From Labyrinthula sp. Ha (lineage: Eukaryota; Sar; Bigyra; Labyrinthulida; Labyrinthulaceae): DNA of 64,000 nt. Positions within the stretch are counted from its first letter, which is position 1. Each line of letters opens with the position of its first letter. The position numbers and the translations under genes are program-made. Positions 10,576-23,400 of this stretch are shown here, piece after piece. The DNA lies in the NCBI GenBank assembly GCA_015227615.1, contig JAALGZ010000074.1:1-64000 (forward strand), written 5' to 3'. The notes beneath the pieces were generated by a model. That model saw only the letters and a program-made list of their open reading frames with translations. It ran no database searches and was not told the DNA's origin.

Positions 10576-13293
10576 TTACTCATTCTTCAACCAATTAAAC
10601 CATGAGAATTTTAAGCTTGGTAAAAGTTTTTTTATCTTTGTTTTTGGCTTAGGTTGAATAATTTGGCAAAAAGCTGAATCTTCAGATGGAAGTTCGTCAA
10701 TAACTCCTTCTAATAGTTTTCTCAGCCACAATAAATCACTGCCTTGAACCATAGAAAATCCTATTTGCATATTATTTTTTATAAATACATCCAGCGTTGT
10801 ATTTGTGCTTACATTAAACCTGGCAAATCCTTTGTACAAAATAAAATTTTGATAATTCCAAAGTCTTAATAAAACATTTAATACTTGAATATATGTTCCC
10901 ATTGTAATGGAATTTAAGAATTCTATTTCTAAATCAGCTCTTAGCAAAGGTTTAAGCCTTTTATTTCTAAAAGTAGGAAGAAGTTCGGGAACAAAATATG
11001 AATTCTTTTCTCCTGTAATCTTAATTAGAATTAAAGTTTTTTGAGCCAAACATAAGATAAAATTTCTTTCACTTTCTGTATAATTTCCCATAAATACTTT
11101 GAAAAGTTCTATTGAAATACAACCTGTATCTATATATCTTCTATAATCTGGAAATATTTTTTATTAAGTCTATATCCGAGTTCATGAAAAGAAGGATCTC
11201 TAATAAAATTTCCCAATGCCTGTGCTAAAAACGAAGGTGCTAGAAAAACATAATTTTCATTCTCAAATAGATTAAGATGATTAAAAAAAGATATTATTCC
11301 TGTTTCTGAAAAAGTTTGAAGCATTTCATCTATATCTTCATGTGAAATATTACATTTTCTACCTTTTTCTCTAAATGCTTCTAAAGTTAAATAACTATAT
11401 AGTTCTTTACAATTATCTAGAAATAATATACATACGACTTTAACTGCAAACGATCTTTGAAACTGTAAAAAATTAAGTGAACATAGATCTCTAATCAATT
11501 GTTGATTCAATGGATCATCTTTACCTGTAGAATTATCAATAGGATAAAAATAATATTCATTACTTCTCTCAATGACATTCAATGTAAAAGAGAGGTTTAA
11601 AATAACGTCTCTTATAGTTTCATTTACTTTTTCTAGCTTTTTTTCCCCAAATTTTTTCTTAAATAAATTAAAGAAAGTACCTATAAATATAACACGAGCA
11701 GTAGGTGCATTTCTTAAAACACTCTCACACCAAAACTTTAAGCGAAATATATCACTTTTTGTTAGTTTTTTTAAATTAAATACAACTGAATATAAAGCAT
11801 CTTTCGTCATAAAAATATGATGAACAGATGAAAATACTTCTTGACCACCAAAATCATAAACTCGTAAGAAAGTATCTGGACTAATAGAGCTATTTACTAA
11901 ATCAGTAAAACCAAGTTTAAACTCCTTGTCTCTAATAGCTCTTTCCAACAATTCTTCTTCAAAACATAAAGAATAATTTTCTTGATAGGTTTCTAAATCT
12001 GCAGTATGTGAAACTCCAAGAACATTTTTTACGCGCTGAACACTAAGTTGATGTTTTGTTAGTGCACAAAATCTCTTATCTAAGAAAGCTTGATAAATAT
12101 TCATATCATTACGAAAGAGTTTAAATTTCTTTTTTATTTTTAAAATTCCTATATCTTCTAAAAGAAGAGTTGATATATTATTTCTTTGAAATTTCTTACC
12201 TGAAATCATTCGAAGGGTTGATGTTTTTCCTGTTCTTCCATCTCCTAATACTAAAAAAATAAAAAAAAATACCTAGTAAGAACATATGTGGTTCTCTTAA
12301 TCTATAGTAATCATTATATTTGCTTCTTAACTTCAATTTTACAAGAGTTTTTAAGTTTGAAGTAAATTTTTCTGAAACCAAAATAGAATTATTCACTCTA
12401 CAAAAAACTAAATTCTTATGTTTATTCACAGTATTTTGAACCTCTTCTTTTTGTATTTTATCCAAATAATTCAAAGGAATAAAAAGCCTAAGATATGATA
12501 AGGTAAATAAATATACCAAAAATATATAATACTTTTATTTTTTTGAAAAAACTTATGCATATTATCAAACACCACAGAAGCTGTATAATGTTTAGTCATA
12601 GTTACTCCTTCAGAATAGCTAAATAAATAAAATATATAACAATATACCTAATACTTGATATTCTTTTCCACTTTTCTGCACAATTTAATATATCAGATAT
12701 TTGTCTTTCTGTAAATCCATTCAAGTTTATTCTAAAATAACATTAAATAGAAATTTTACTCTAAGCTTTTAATGTTTACTAGATTGTTCCAAAAGCTTGT
12801 AAGCCATTCAGAACCAAATACAGAACAAGAATGTATTCTATACATAATAAACAAAAGAATACAACTTTATAGACTGAATATTTTCTATATTTCCAAATTT
12901 TGATATATTGTTTAGTAGTCTTGCTTCAATTGTACATCCATAGAAACTACGTATTAAGAATAACAATCAAGTACTCTAACTCTGTTATCATAGGAAAACA
13001 AGAAAATAATCTCATAAATGAAGTAGAAATAATATCAAAGTGAATATTTTTCATTCTATTTTTTAACTATATAATATATCATACCTCAAATAACGTATTT
13101 CTTCTTGTGGTTTTAACTTTTTCAAGAAAGTTCCTTATCCCCGTCGCATTTTCTTTGTACCTGGAGACCTCATATCCAAAGCGTATTCATTCCTTCAAAA
13201 ATATTATAAATAATTTATATACCACTCAAGGAAGAATGAATCCTGTGTAAATTCGTAAAAATAGTTGATTTTGTAGATTGAATCCTTGTCCAT
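10576..13293 (-). pseudogene. LRR-Roc-COR (Roco) protein gene, paralogue 1, probably broken
   Basis: Spliced as complement 13223-13293, 13085-13192, 12975-13055, 12866-12946, 12760-12837, 12648-12731, 12517-12618, 12273-12487 and 10576-12250, it gives about 831 codons. Domains: N-terminal leucine-rich repeats, one per exon; a Ras-like Roc GTPase with P-loop GDGRTGKTS just after the 12250 junction and switch DFGGQE; then COR. It parallels the intact gene at 51215-53801 exon by exon, including the tryptophan split by the first intron (LEW versus IQW). Such proteins are dimeric GTPase switches that often sense ligands through their repeats. Two faults: an in-frame TAA in exon 2 near 13136 (a 27-nt GT...AG excision would remove it but looks unlike the other introns), and a one-base frame slip in an A run at 11157-11162 in COR. 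Either could be an assembly error. ATG 13293 is chosen by match to the paralogue. Confidence 0.8.
12251..12272 (-). other. 22-nt intron in Roco paralogue 1
   Basis: On the minus strand this reads GTA, nine T, A, seven T, AG. Removing it joins '...MFLLV' to 'LGDGRTGKTS' in one frame and restores the P-loop lead-in. Without it the frame runs past the P-loop in the wrong phase. The paralogue at 51215-53801 has no intron here. The two T runs mean a homopolymer-length error is possible. Confidence 0.6.
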
Positions 13294-16200
13294 ATTTCTT
13301 TTGTCTATTTAATACAGATCAAAGAAGACAATGAGAAAATTTTGGGCTGCGAAAAAATAGTATATTATTATGTCGCATATTCGTTAACGTTAAGAAATCC
13401 CTCCTTTTCTCTTATAGCTGTTCCTAACGTTAATAAATTCCCCTTTTTTTTTATAGCTGCTCCTAACGTTAAGAATACTTATTGTGTATTAGATATAGAT
13501 ATAGATATCGATATCATCATATAAATAAACTACTGATATGAATTATCGATCTGCTTTAATCAATAAATTATTTAAATATAATATTTAAGCTTGCATATAT
13601 ATTTTCATTAGGTTTTTATAAAATTTTTATTATTGATTAATTTTAATTTATAAAAATAATAATCATTCAACTGAACTGCATGTAAAAGAAATAACCAACA
13701 GAATTGGCTTTTGCTTAAACTATCAATAACGTAATTTAATCCTCCAATATATTCTTGCAAACTGAAAAGGAGTTTCTTCCTTAAGTTTTTACTGCAATAA
13801 AACGTTATGAAAACTGATGTTCTAAGTATGAAGTAGGAAGCTCAGCTTATGTAGACGACAGTTTGAAACAGAAACCACTTTTCTTCTTTTAAGACAAGAC
13901 CTTTTTTATATTTAGCATTTTTGTCTGTGTGTACTGGGTCTAAGAATGGTCAGAACATATACTGTCAAATTTTCCGAATTTATATGCATAAAAAAGCACT
14001 ATAGATTTACCAAGAGTTTATTGATAGTATAATTTTAGGAATACGAGTTTGTTGAAAGAACAAAAAAATATTATATTCATAGTGTAGCATTAATTTTTTT
14101 CTGTTACAGATGCCTACTTGGAAGCCAATTAGCGGGAGCAGAGATAACTTAGAGCCCTTTTGTGATAGTAAAGTGCCTAAACCTTTTGGAAAACGGTATA
14201 TTTCTGGAGCAAAGCGATTAAACAAGATTTCACAGTCTTACCTACTGATCGCTATAGTAAAGATCTACGGTTAAATCTTGCAGAAATACACAATTTTACT
14301 GCAGCAACATAGGCACCAGCTATGCGATTGTTGTGGCAAAACAAGTGCATAAATTATATTGATACCCAGAATGGCTCGAAGGTGCTTCCTTTACTCAATC
14401 TTAGTACTCTTATGAATTATATATCTTACTTATAGACAGTACTGCAATCTATAGAATTAAGACAAATGGTGAAAATCCAGAATGTATATTCAAAGTTATA
14501 ACTAATTTCTGGCCAAACGTTAAGGTAGAGCTTATCACTCATTTTATATCCCATTTCCTTTGAATTCTACGAAATCTGCATCAACTTCAAGTGACTTTAC
14601 CTGAGGGGTATCTCCTTCAAGCACATGAGCTTCAGTCTTTATAGTTTAAGCAGAAAAGAGACACACTCTTTACTTCCTTGAACTTTAGAGCTGTATAAAA
14701 TTCTTTTTTATCATTTTTTCTAAAAAAAATGTATCGTACAACTTCCCAACCAGATAGTTTTTAGTGATATTTTCAGGAGTAATCCTGTATGGCTAAGTAT
14801 CCTTTCAGCGATATCAGGTATTCTTGGAATCTACAAAGGGGTTAATGCTTTAGAAAATATATTTTTCTATTTTTATTGGTCAATCTGTTCTTGACCTCAT
14901 GATCGTATCGATATTGTCCAAGAAATATTTAGACTCATCCCTTCACTCTTTTTATTATCAAGAGCATCTGTGTTTTTTTTGTATCAGGGAAGTCTACTAT
15001 ATGGGTACTTTATCAACAGTTAACCAAAGAACACTAAAGCAAGGTTTTCTGACAGAAACTGCCGATAATTTGTTTGGGTCTCATGTATAGTGTAAACTCG
15101 AACAGCCTTGCAAGCAGTAAATTTCTTCGTAATTACTCTGAGGTATTATTCAGCTTCATAGATATATATAAGTGTCATTTTTCAGGACCAGTAATCTCAA
15201 GTTTTGTTGAAGTTGCATATGTCATTTGTCTTATCATTGAAGAAATTGACGTTCCTTATCTTTTGAAATTAATAATCAATATCAAAATTTTAATAATGTA
15301 ATCATAATTCTCAGGTAAAGTTAGGTTAATGCAATTTCTGAACCAAGTTTCTGCCACTCGAGTTATTTATTTTTTCTTACTTCCTGGCAACCCCTTGTTC
15401 TTATTTTTTGTATAGTTAACTGTGTTCATTCTAACATTTATTTTAATCAATATATTATTATAAGTATTTAATTCAGGACTCCTTCTTTTATTGCTAGTTT
15501 TGAAAAATATTTTGACCACAAAATTTGATTAATACATCAGGAATGGAATAAAAGCCTGTCCCATGATATCTGTTAGCTTCATGTATACTACAACACAGTC
15601 ATCTACAATAGTTTGTTTCCGTATCTACGGCAAACATCATGAAAATGAATATAAATATACGTTCCGCTAGTCTTCCTTCAAGGTATTAGTCTTAGTAGGC
15701 TAAGTATGTAGTAAAAATTACCATATTCTTGCTTTGTAGCATGTTAATGGGGGGGTGGCAGCATTCAGGTCAACAGCCACCAAATAATCATAAGCGGCTA
15801 AAAAAAGGCAGATTAATAGAAAGATACTTCGAGACCATATTATGAATCCTCAGAGTGAATTCAGTTTTGTTGTATTTTTATTAGCTTCATTTATAGAGAA
15901 GCTATCATGAAGGTGTTGAAAACCTAACTAACACGTCTTTGATAATGCCAATGTGACATAATACTTCTTGTACCCAATAGCTTCTTAGAAGTCCTGAAAT
16001 CAGTTTCTTCTAGGAAAAATGAAAGAACTAGTAGCAGGAAGTATACATCTACTCAAAATGCGAAATTTTTGTTCTAAGCAATTAGCTACCTGGTCCAATT
16101 GCCATGGATTTATTTCTTTGCAAATTCTGTAGAAGAGATGGATCAATGTTTTTTTCAGCTTTATTGAGAATTCTCGGGTAAATATATATATCCATTAGCT

Positions 16201-19200
16201 TGTTCAATAAATTTGTTGTGGGAATCATGTAGTACTTTTTATGAAATTCCTCACCATACGTTCGAGCCAAATGTCGTTAAGAGTATGATTAACCTATAAA
16301 GCATCATTATTGTATTCAGAAAAGACAGGGACTACAAAATCGAGCCATTGCGATGCACGTTTGAGTGAATATGACTAAAAAAAATTAGTTTTGTATGCCT
16401 AACAAAATACCTGGCTTATACTACAAAGACTTTATTTCTTCCCTGATACTCTGATAGATGTATTCGAATACATATTAGATTTATTCAACTTTTTTAAAAG
16501 TACGGTACACTTTATCTTGCTTCATATTTCATTTGCTTTAGTTAACTCAGCTTCACTCTTATATCAGTTTTCTCAATTTGAATCTCTGGAATTTGACATG
16601 GGAAAAAGATTATGCTCTTCGTCTTGAACAATCTTGAAATTGCTTAGTTCATATCAAAAGTATTGTATCCTCTTCCTCGGTAGTGGGCTCATATTCTAAA
16701 ATTTTATGATTCAATTCTAGGCTCATTGAGAAGTCTTCTCAAGCAAAGATATGGGAAATTTGTTATAATATCCACCGAATTTTTTATCTTCTAGGACATG
16801 AACTGTGTTACCAACTGGAATTGATTGTACAACGTAGAATATGACACCCTCCTAAATTATTTCATATGAATTTCACAACTAACTATAAATTTCTCGTTTT
16901 GCATTATATATATTCGCTGCTATTATTAACTATTCTTATGGTTAACTAATAGGAAAATTCAAGATAGTATGAATTCTTCACATCATTTTCATTGCTGCAA
17001 ACTATCGTCGGATAATGTGTCCTTGCGTGGTATATAGTCATGGAATTGAAAACATGACTCCACGAAATTTTTACTCCAGATAGTTTCTCTTTGAATTCAT
17101 GTTTCTGTACTGTTTATACTTAATTGCAAAATTTGTCGATAATCCAAGTGCATGACGCATAACTGTTTCCAAATCAGAAATATAAGAACCTTGAAAGTTA
17201 AGGTTGTCGTTTCTTAGTTCATAGGTGAAAACAATTTAATAATAAACCTAAACAGAAATATTTATAAATAAAAATAAAATACTCTAAATAACACTATTTG
17301 AAAATGACTGATAGTCATAATGCTTAACTCTATCCAAACACTGGCGATGTAGATGGTTCTATGAATCCAGGTTGATGATAGTTCTATTGCAACTGAAGTA
17401 ATTTATGCATTAATATCACAGATACCAAAGTATATATATATACGTATATTTATTCTTGCTTTGTGGCTTGAAAACTATAACCATAAAAATATTGAAATGT
17501 TTAGATTCTAAAATAAGATCTAAGCAAAAAACGAGGAATGGTGTATGCTATTGGACATAATTATTTGAAGATATCTTTCAAAGCTAGCTCGAATGATATT
17601 TCATACAAGGAATTAACTTATTACGATTGATACTTCGTAATGAAAAAATTTGTTGAATTCAGGATAAAATCTAAGAATATAAATAATATATAATTAAAAA
17701 TTAATAAGAATCAGAATCTTCAATACCAGGTTTTTCATGGGAAATTAGAATACTTTAAATCAATTATGTACTGCAAAGGAGTATTATTACAAGTTATGGT
17801 AAATTTTTCTTTTTGGATCATTACAACCCCAAAACATATTCCAAAATGCTATTAAGATGTTAAATTATTATATTCACAAAATAAACTTAGATGAATTGTC
17901 TTATCATCTACCCTAGAGTAATAATAATGTTTTGTTTTGGTATATGTTCTCTCGTTAAATAAGAAATCTTGATAAACCTTAGCTTAAAAATGTAATTCTT
18001 CATCCAAACCAGTTGCCGATGCCAAAACTATTGAAATATATTAGTTCAATGCAAATTCGTGTCATCTTACTTCCATTGGATTTGGGAAATTTTTTTGTTT
18101 TCTCTTAAGATCTCTTGTCATCATTTATGACCTCCCAATTTTCTTGTAACAATTGTGGGCTAGACACTGTTGAGCTGTAGCAGAAGCTTCAAACCTAGTT
18201 GACGAGCGAGTAATTTATTCGCTACCCCCTAATGTTTAGCTTCATTTCATGGACATGAAATTCTATGTTTTTCACCAAAAGTTTTTTATTGTGAGAAGAC
18301 ATTATAGTGGCACATCATCGGATGAGATATTTACATCCCTCAAGTTTTAGATTATTACATCTTGTCTGCAATTAAATAGTAGTAAGGCATCCACATGTTA
18401 GATTCTAGAGAAGTTTAATATCTCATATCTGTTTGCAATATCACACTTGGGTATACGTAGTATTAACATAGGCTAAGTACAAGTGAGGCACTTGAAGCAT
18501 TCTTGGTGATTTTCTCTCTAAAACTTCGCGCTACATCTTTTTAAATTGATTATAGTAGTCCGAGAGTTATCGCTACTTTTTGTACGTTTGTTGGACATTA
18601 TGTCACCTCGCACTACCATTTTATTTATTGCTTCATATTTTTTGAGTTCTAGAATCTAAGAAGGGTGGGTGATGTGTTTTATTTGTCAGACAAAATCAAC
18701 GTCCAAGTTGGCAAACTTTGAAGGTCTTCTATGTAGAATCCTAAGCATTTTTCTTGGTAAGAATCATCTCTTATTCTGTTGTTAATTGATGACTCTGTTC
18801 AAACATATTTCTGTTGCAAATGTCTCTTAGCTTGAAACAAATAGTTTTCAGCATGATCCTACTAGAGCCCGATCACAACAAATGTACTCTAACAGACATC
18901 ACTTTGATTGTTTCTAAAGATTATAGTAACTTGTGTTTCTTGAATGACCCGTATTGGCTTCGATAGTCCATAAAAGTATGTTTTCCTTCATTCAAATGGT
19001 TGATGCATGGACTGGAGATTCCTGTAAGATCATTAAAATGTTCATCGGAATTCTTGTTTCTTTCTTAGAACTTCAGACAGGCTAGATATCATAAAGCAAG
19101 TTAGCACTAGTTTTTGGCCTAAGACTGGTTTCGCTACGATAAGTTCAAGATTAGGTCTCTTGAGCATTGGTTAATGGGATGCCCTGCATAATAACTAAAG

Positions 19201-20051
19201 GTACGATGCAAGGATAACCCCACATTTTTGGATAAGTTGAATGCAAATGAGTTTGGGATAAATAATGTCTAACCCTGCCCCTAGCAGCTCCTAGCCTCAC
19301 CAGGAACAGCTTTTTAGCTATAGGCTGCGCCTCAATTAATGTATAGTACATAGATTCCTCTAATACATGCGATAATAGGGAACTAAGAACGGAAGCTAGT
19401 AGCCAACTAAAGCCGTTTCTGGGACAAAGATTTTTCTCTAGCACTAAGTCTAATTGTATTCCAGCATCTTGTAGGATTGGTTAAGTCGGTTTTTCTGTGA
19501 ATATCTACATTCTTAACTGAAGTCGAAATACTAAGTTTGTGGTCACCCCAGAAATAAGAAAAAAACTTATCAACAAGTAAGAAAAAAGTTGATCTTTGTA
19601 GTCAAAAAAATTGAAAGACCCTCAGAATGGTAGTTGTATCGGGGTGGAATGGAAAATTGCAGTTTTAATGACGCTAAAGCTGTTGGACTGTTATTATTTT
19701 GCGTTAGTCGGGGGGGTTGATGAACAGCTAACCTTCATATATAATAAAAATTCAAGAACTTGTTTGATGAATTAAGAACAATCTAAGAACTGCCGAAATT
19801 GATTCACATGCGAAGCATATGTACAGACTTAGATCCTAGTGTAATAGAGTGTATCTGTTTCGAGCAGAAGGGTCTGAGACTGCGTCAGAAACTGAGGAGA
19901 CATAAATTACAGAATACTATATGGAAAAAAGTAAAAAAAAAAGATAATAATTCCTACACAAAACGGAATGTTCACAGACACTAGTAAATAGGAAACTGCG
20001 TTCATTACTGAGCAAATGTGTGCGTATTCTCACGGTAACTCCCTTTAAATG
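13294..20051. other. gene-free AT-rich block (6.8 kb)
   Basis: Upstream of the Roco start there is a short (GATATA)n-like tract near 13490-13517. The rest shows no frame with a recognisable product on either strand, and I did not find chains of small exons with ~29-nt introns. A less AT-rich patch at 19150-19445 has a 97-codon minus-strand frame of no known family. G runs of 7 occur near 15749 and 19710. The block ends at the left LTR of the retroelement. Confidence 0.45.
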
Positions 20052-20541
20052 TGTGTATGTTTGATTAGTAACGTCTCAGATAACTTGGGTTATTTAACTA
20101 ACTTCGTATAACATATATAGTATTTGAACTATTGTCAACAGTATGGTTACTTGTGTAAGTTAATTGAAGACCTATAGAATAATTGTAAGTAGAATAAATA
20201 TCACATATGCATTTTGGGCGATCTGGAGTAGAGTTAATAGATAATAACAACATTTTGAAAACTTCATAGATTCTCGTCTAAGACACAGTTTTCGATAAGT
20301 GCAAAAACCCCTGAGTGTTAACAACGCCTTGTGAGTTTATTGCATTGATACTTAGCATAGTATCGGAGTTTGTGACTTGAAGAGAGCCCTTACAAAGTCT
20401 TTGGATAGATCCCTTAGCAATAAGAGCGATCTAGTTGTATCCAATAGTTACCCCGGATACAAAGAGACATAGAACGTAGTCGTTCTATTGTGGTAGCACG
20501 TTCTCATACGTCTGAACGCTCGAGGGTTTTCCGAGTGTACA
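20052..20541 (+). repeat. 5' LTR of retroelement 1 (490 bp)
   Basis: Starts TGTGTATG and ends TGTACA. Identical by eye to 29359-29848. It contains attttgggcgat at about 20212-20223, one base from the host promoter motif TTTTGGGCAAT. Confidence 0.95.
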
Positions 20542-20557
20542 AATTGTTATAACAATT
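20542..20557. other. 16-bp perfect palindrome at the primer-binding position, element 1
   Basis: AATTGTTATAACAATT starts at the base right after the 5' LTR, where a tRNA 3'-end complement (TGG...) would be expected. Element 2 has a 12-bp palindrome in exactly the same place. It may reflect self-priming or a paired half-tRNA type primer; this is inference. Confidence 0.6.
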
Positions 20558-20563
20558 CCTCAG

Positions 20564-22690
20564 ATGGCGGGGAAGAAAAGTGATAAGGGCGCAGCGAAGC
20601 CACCTCGCAGATCAGCGAGGCAGGCTGCCGCCGCGCAGAGTCCCGCGAGGGAGGTCGTTGGAGGTAACGTTTCCGGTTCTCAGGAACGGGTTACCTCGGG
20701 TGTATCGGACCGTGAGGTCACGATCGTAGATCCGGTAACGGGTGCGCAAACGCAATCTCGGATAACTGCCGGAGTTGAGCCCAGTGCCGCATCTCAAGGA
20801 GCTGGTTCGGTCCCAGTGAGTATTCATCAAGCTACTCAAGCGACATCTGCGGCAGCACATAGCGCTCCTGTAGGAGTAAGAGCTGCTGAATCAGCTAAAA
20901 CAAATATAGAAACCGTTCCAGCGGCTGATAATACTGTATCAGCAGTACAAGAAGTACAGACTACTCCGCTGCCTGCTGGCTCACAAGCTAGAGCTGGGGG
21001 CAATACCACTGTGACTCGTCATGGTGTGTCTGGGGTGACGAGCAGCGATGCTACGTCAGCGGCCATTCCTGCCCGCCCCGCGGCAACTACTGTTCCTACA
21101 ACTGGTGGCAGAAGTTCTAGACCTGTTGAGCGGGTTGGAGCTTCAACTCAGAGTAACGTCTCTGGGGTTACTGCAGCAAGGGGACATGATGCTGGAGTAC
21201 CTCTGGGATCCTCCCAAGTGCCGGTATCTGTCACTTCTACCCCTCCTTATTCTATGAATGCACCTTCTGCCCAATTGATGAATCCTCCGGACACGCAAGC
21301 CCTTGTGGCGGAAACTCAGGTCGAGACTAACGTTGGGTATGGAGAGAGGGATGCTGAAGCGTATCAACCAATGGAGACTGAATCTGTTAGATCTTTAGAG
21401 ATCGGAGATTTCGATGACCCGGAGGTTGAAGGTTCCATCGGTTCTGACAGGGATGGGAATCGTATTCCGGAAGTGAATAAAGGAATACGTACAGGTAGAG
21501 GCGCATCACGCCGAAGCGCATGAGCCTCAATGAACCTGACCACCCTGGCCAGGGATAATGGTTCTGATAGATGGTATGACGCTGTTGTCAACGCAATTGA
21601 CCGTGCGAATATCAGTACGAATCATAGAAGCATGGAAAGACAGCCTCTCAGTATTCGTGAGAGAAGGCACTTCGAGGGTATGACGGAAAATTGGTTGTCG
21701 CTCAATCCTGAGCAGCAAGCGATAGAATACGCCGCCGAAGTCGCCATAAATGCTAGAGCTTCTCGGAATGAAAGGCTGGCTAGACATGCTCTCTTGAAGC
21801 AGAAAACAGGTGGAAGGGAACCTTATACATTGGATCCGGTTCCTAAGGTCTGCTTGTCTACAGATGACCCACAACATCGGGGTATACTTGATGGAATGGA
21901 TATGTCCATCTTCGACAATTGGCCGGTTATGAGTGACGCAATGGATAGAGCCTATCCTATTATCAAAATGAATTATGTTAATTCGCAGGATAGTGCGGAG
22001 TTCATGGCGATAATGAGTAACTCCATGTACAAGTTGAATGAGAAGTTTAAGGACTTAGCTAGAACGAGGGATGTGTTGTTTGCGGAGAATAAAACCTTGA
22101 GGACATTAGTTATGAAATTGTCTTCAAGCTCTTCAGGCAATACGTCTAATAGTAGGCCAAGGTATCCTAAACCCCAACTGTTGACGGCGGAGACTATGTC
22201 CATAGAGACCATCAATCAGTTCCTTCATGTTTCGGAAGCGGCTGAAAAGATGGATCCTATGTTTAAGCCTGAACTTTACGTGGATAGGAACCTTTTGGAT
22301 GACCTGTGTCCAACTAGAGAGTTTATTCAGATCCTAATGGTATTAAGGGAGCGTAGAGATAGGCTACTTGCCGAAACTACGGATATACCGATGAGTGCTC
22401 TGGAGAAGTTGAAGTGGCCTAACAGCGGCACTTCGTTACAGAACTTCACAAAGTTTTTCCAGAGTATTCGAAAGGTCATCAAGGAGCAATACGTTAGGCG
22501 TATTGATAACCACGAAAAGGCTAACCTTTTTGAGATGATCGTGAAAAAATGCCCGAAGGAGATGCAGATGACTAGGGAGATCATAGCTAATAAGATATCA
22601 GCGAACGTGAACCCTTTGTCTACACTACATGCTCTCCAGAAAGCCCTTGAAGCTCAGCGACAAGCGGCCATCGATAGGGGCGAGAAGGCA
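20564..22690 (+). other. gag-like region, element 1
   Basis: The first part is Ala/Ser/Thr/Val-rich and low in complexity. The later part is helical and charged with a capsid-like look and no strong motif. It is assigned to gag by position between the LTR and the CCHC knuckle. Part of a broken element. Confidence 0.6.
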
Positions 22691-22858
22691 TAATATGGGC
22701 CTGACTATTTGCCGACAAGTGCGAACGCGTTGGCTGTGGGGAGCGAACCCCTTGAAACTAAATCGCAAAGGCGCAGAAAAAGGAAGGCGCTTGCTATGCA
22801 AAGGCAGGCGCAGCTAATGCAGGGACAGGGGAATACTAACTATATGGCAACGATCCAG

Positions 22859-22900
22859 TGCTATAGCTGTAAAGAGTATGGCCATTATTCCCGGAACTGT
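22859..22900 (+). other. CCHC zinc knuckle, element 1
   Basis: Encodes CYSCKEYGHYSRNC, a perfect C-x2-C-x4-H-x4-C nucleocapsid knuckle that binds the element RNA. A basic K/R-rich stretch precedes it, as usual for nucleocapsid. Confidence 0.85.
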
Positions 22901-23089
22901 CCTAGGTTGGTTGATGTACCTCGCAAGAGAGCAAGTTTGCTAAACCAAAAACCCAGGGCGAAACGGGAAGTCCTCAGTGACGACTCGAGTGAGGTGCAAT
23001 ACAACGCCACCAAGAAACCGCCTATGGTTAGGACTTTCATTGCTAAGCCGGTGAGTCCTAGACCCTGTGAAGGCATGCAGGTGTTCAAC

Positions 23090-23400
23090 CATGAGTTCAA
23101 GGAAATCAAAGACGCGATGATGGACTCAGGGGCAGATGCCGTAGTAGCATCTTATGGCAAACACGTGAGGTTTTGCAAAGATGTGAAGGACGCCGAGGGA
23201 CAGGTGACCTCTGCCAACGGGACGATCAGTCCTGTTGTCAAGGTTGGACGTATCGACCTCAACGTCTTTAAAAATGGTAAACTGAGGCGGAAGGTGCATG
23301 TGCAACGTGTGCTATTAGTGGCCGGGGATTGGGATTATTTCCTAATCGGAAAGCCCGCACTAAGAATGATGCACTTGTTACCCGAGCAAAATATGGAGCT
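23090..23400 (+). other. aspartic protease region, element 1
   Basis: Contains the D-S-G active-site motif (MMDSGADAVV) with hydrophobic flanks and a later 'DYFLIGKPAL' that matches the flap-to-end region of retroelement proteases. It would process the gag-pol polyprotein. Confidence 0.75.

Noticed and set aside
13134-13160. A 27-nt GT...AG segment in exon 2 of Roco paralogue 1 that would remove the in-frame TAA
   Set aside because: It is purine-rich and ends AAG, unlike the T-rich TAG introns, and the unspliced exon (108 nt) matches the length of the paralogous exon (105 nt) without a gap.
19151-19444. 97-codon minus-strand frame in a less AT-rich patch
   Set aside because: No recognisable family, no neighbouring exons, composition not coding-like enough; could be a fragment of an old insertion.
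20047-20051. Target-site duplication of retroelement 1 (aaatg versus agaat)
   Set aside because: The five bases abutting each LTR do not match; only aatg is shared at a shifted position, so no duplication is claimed.
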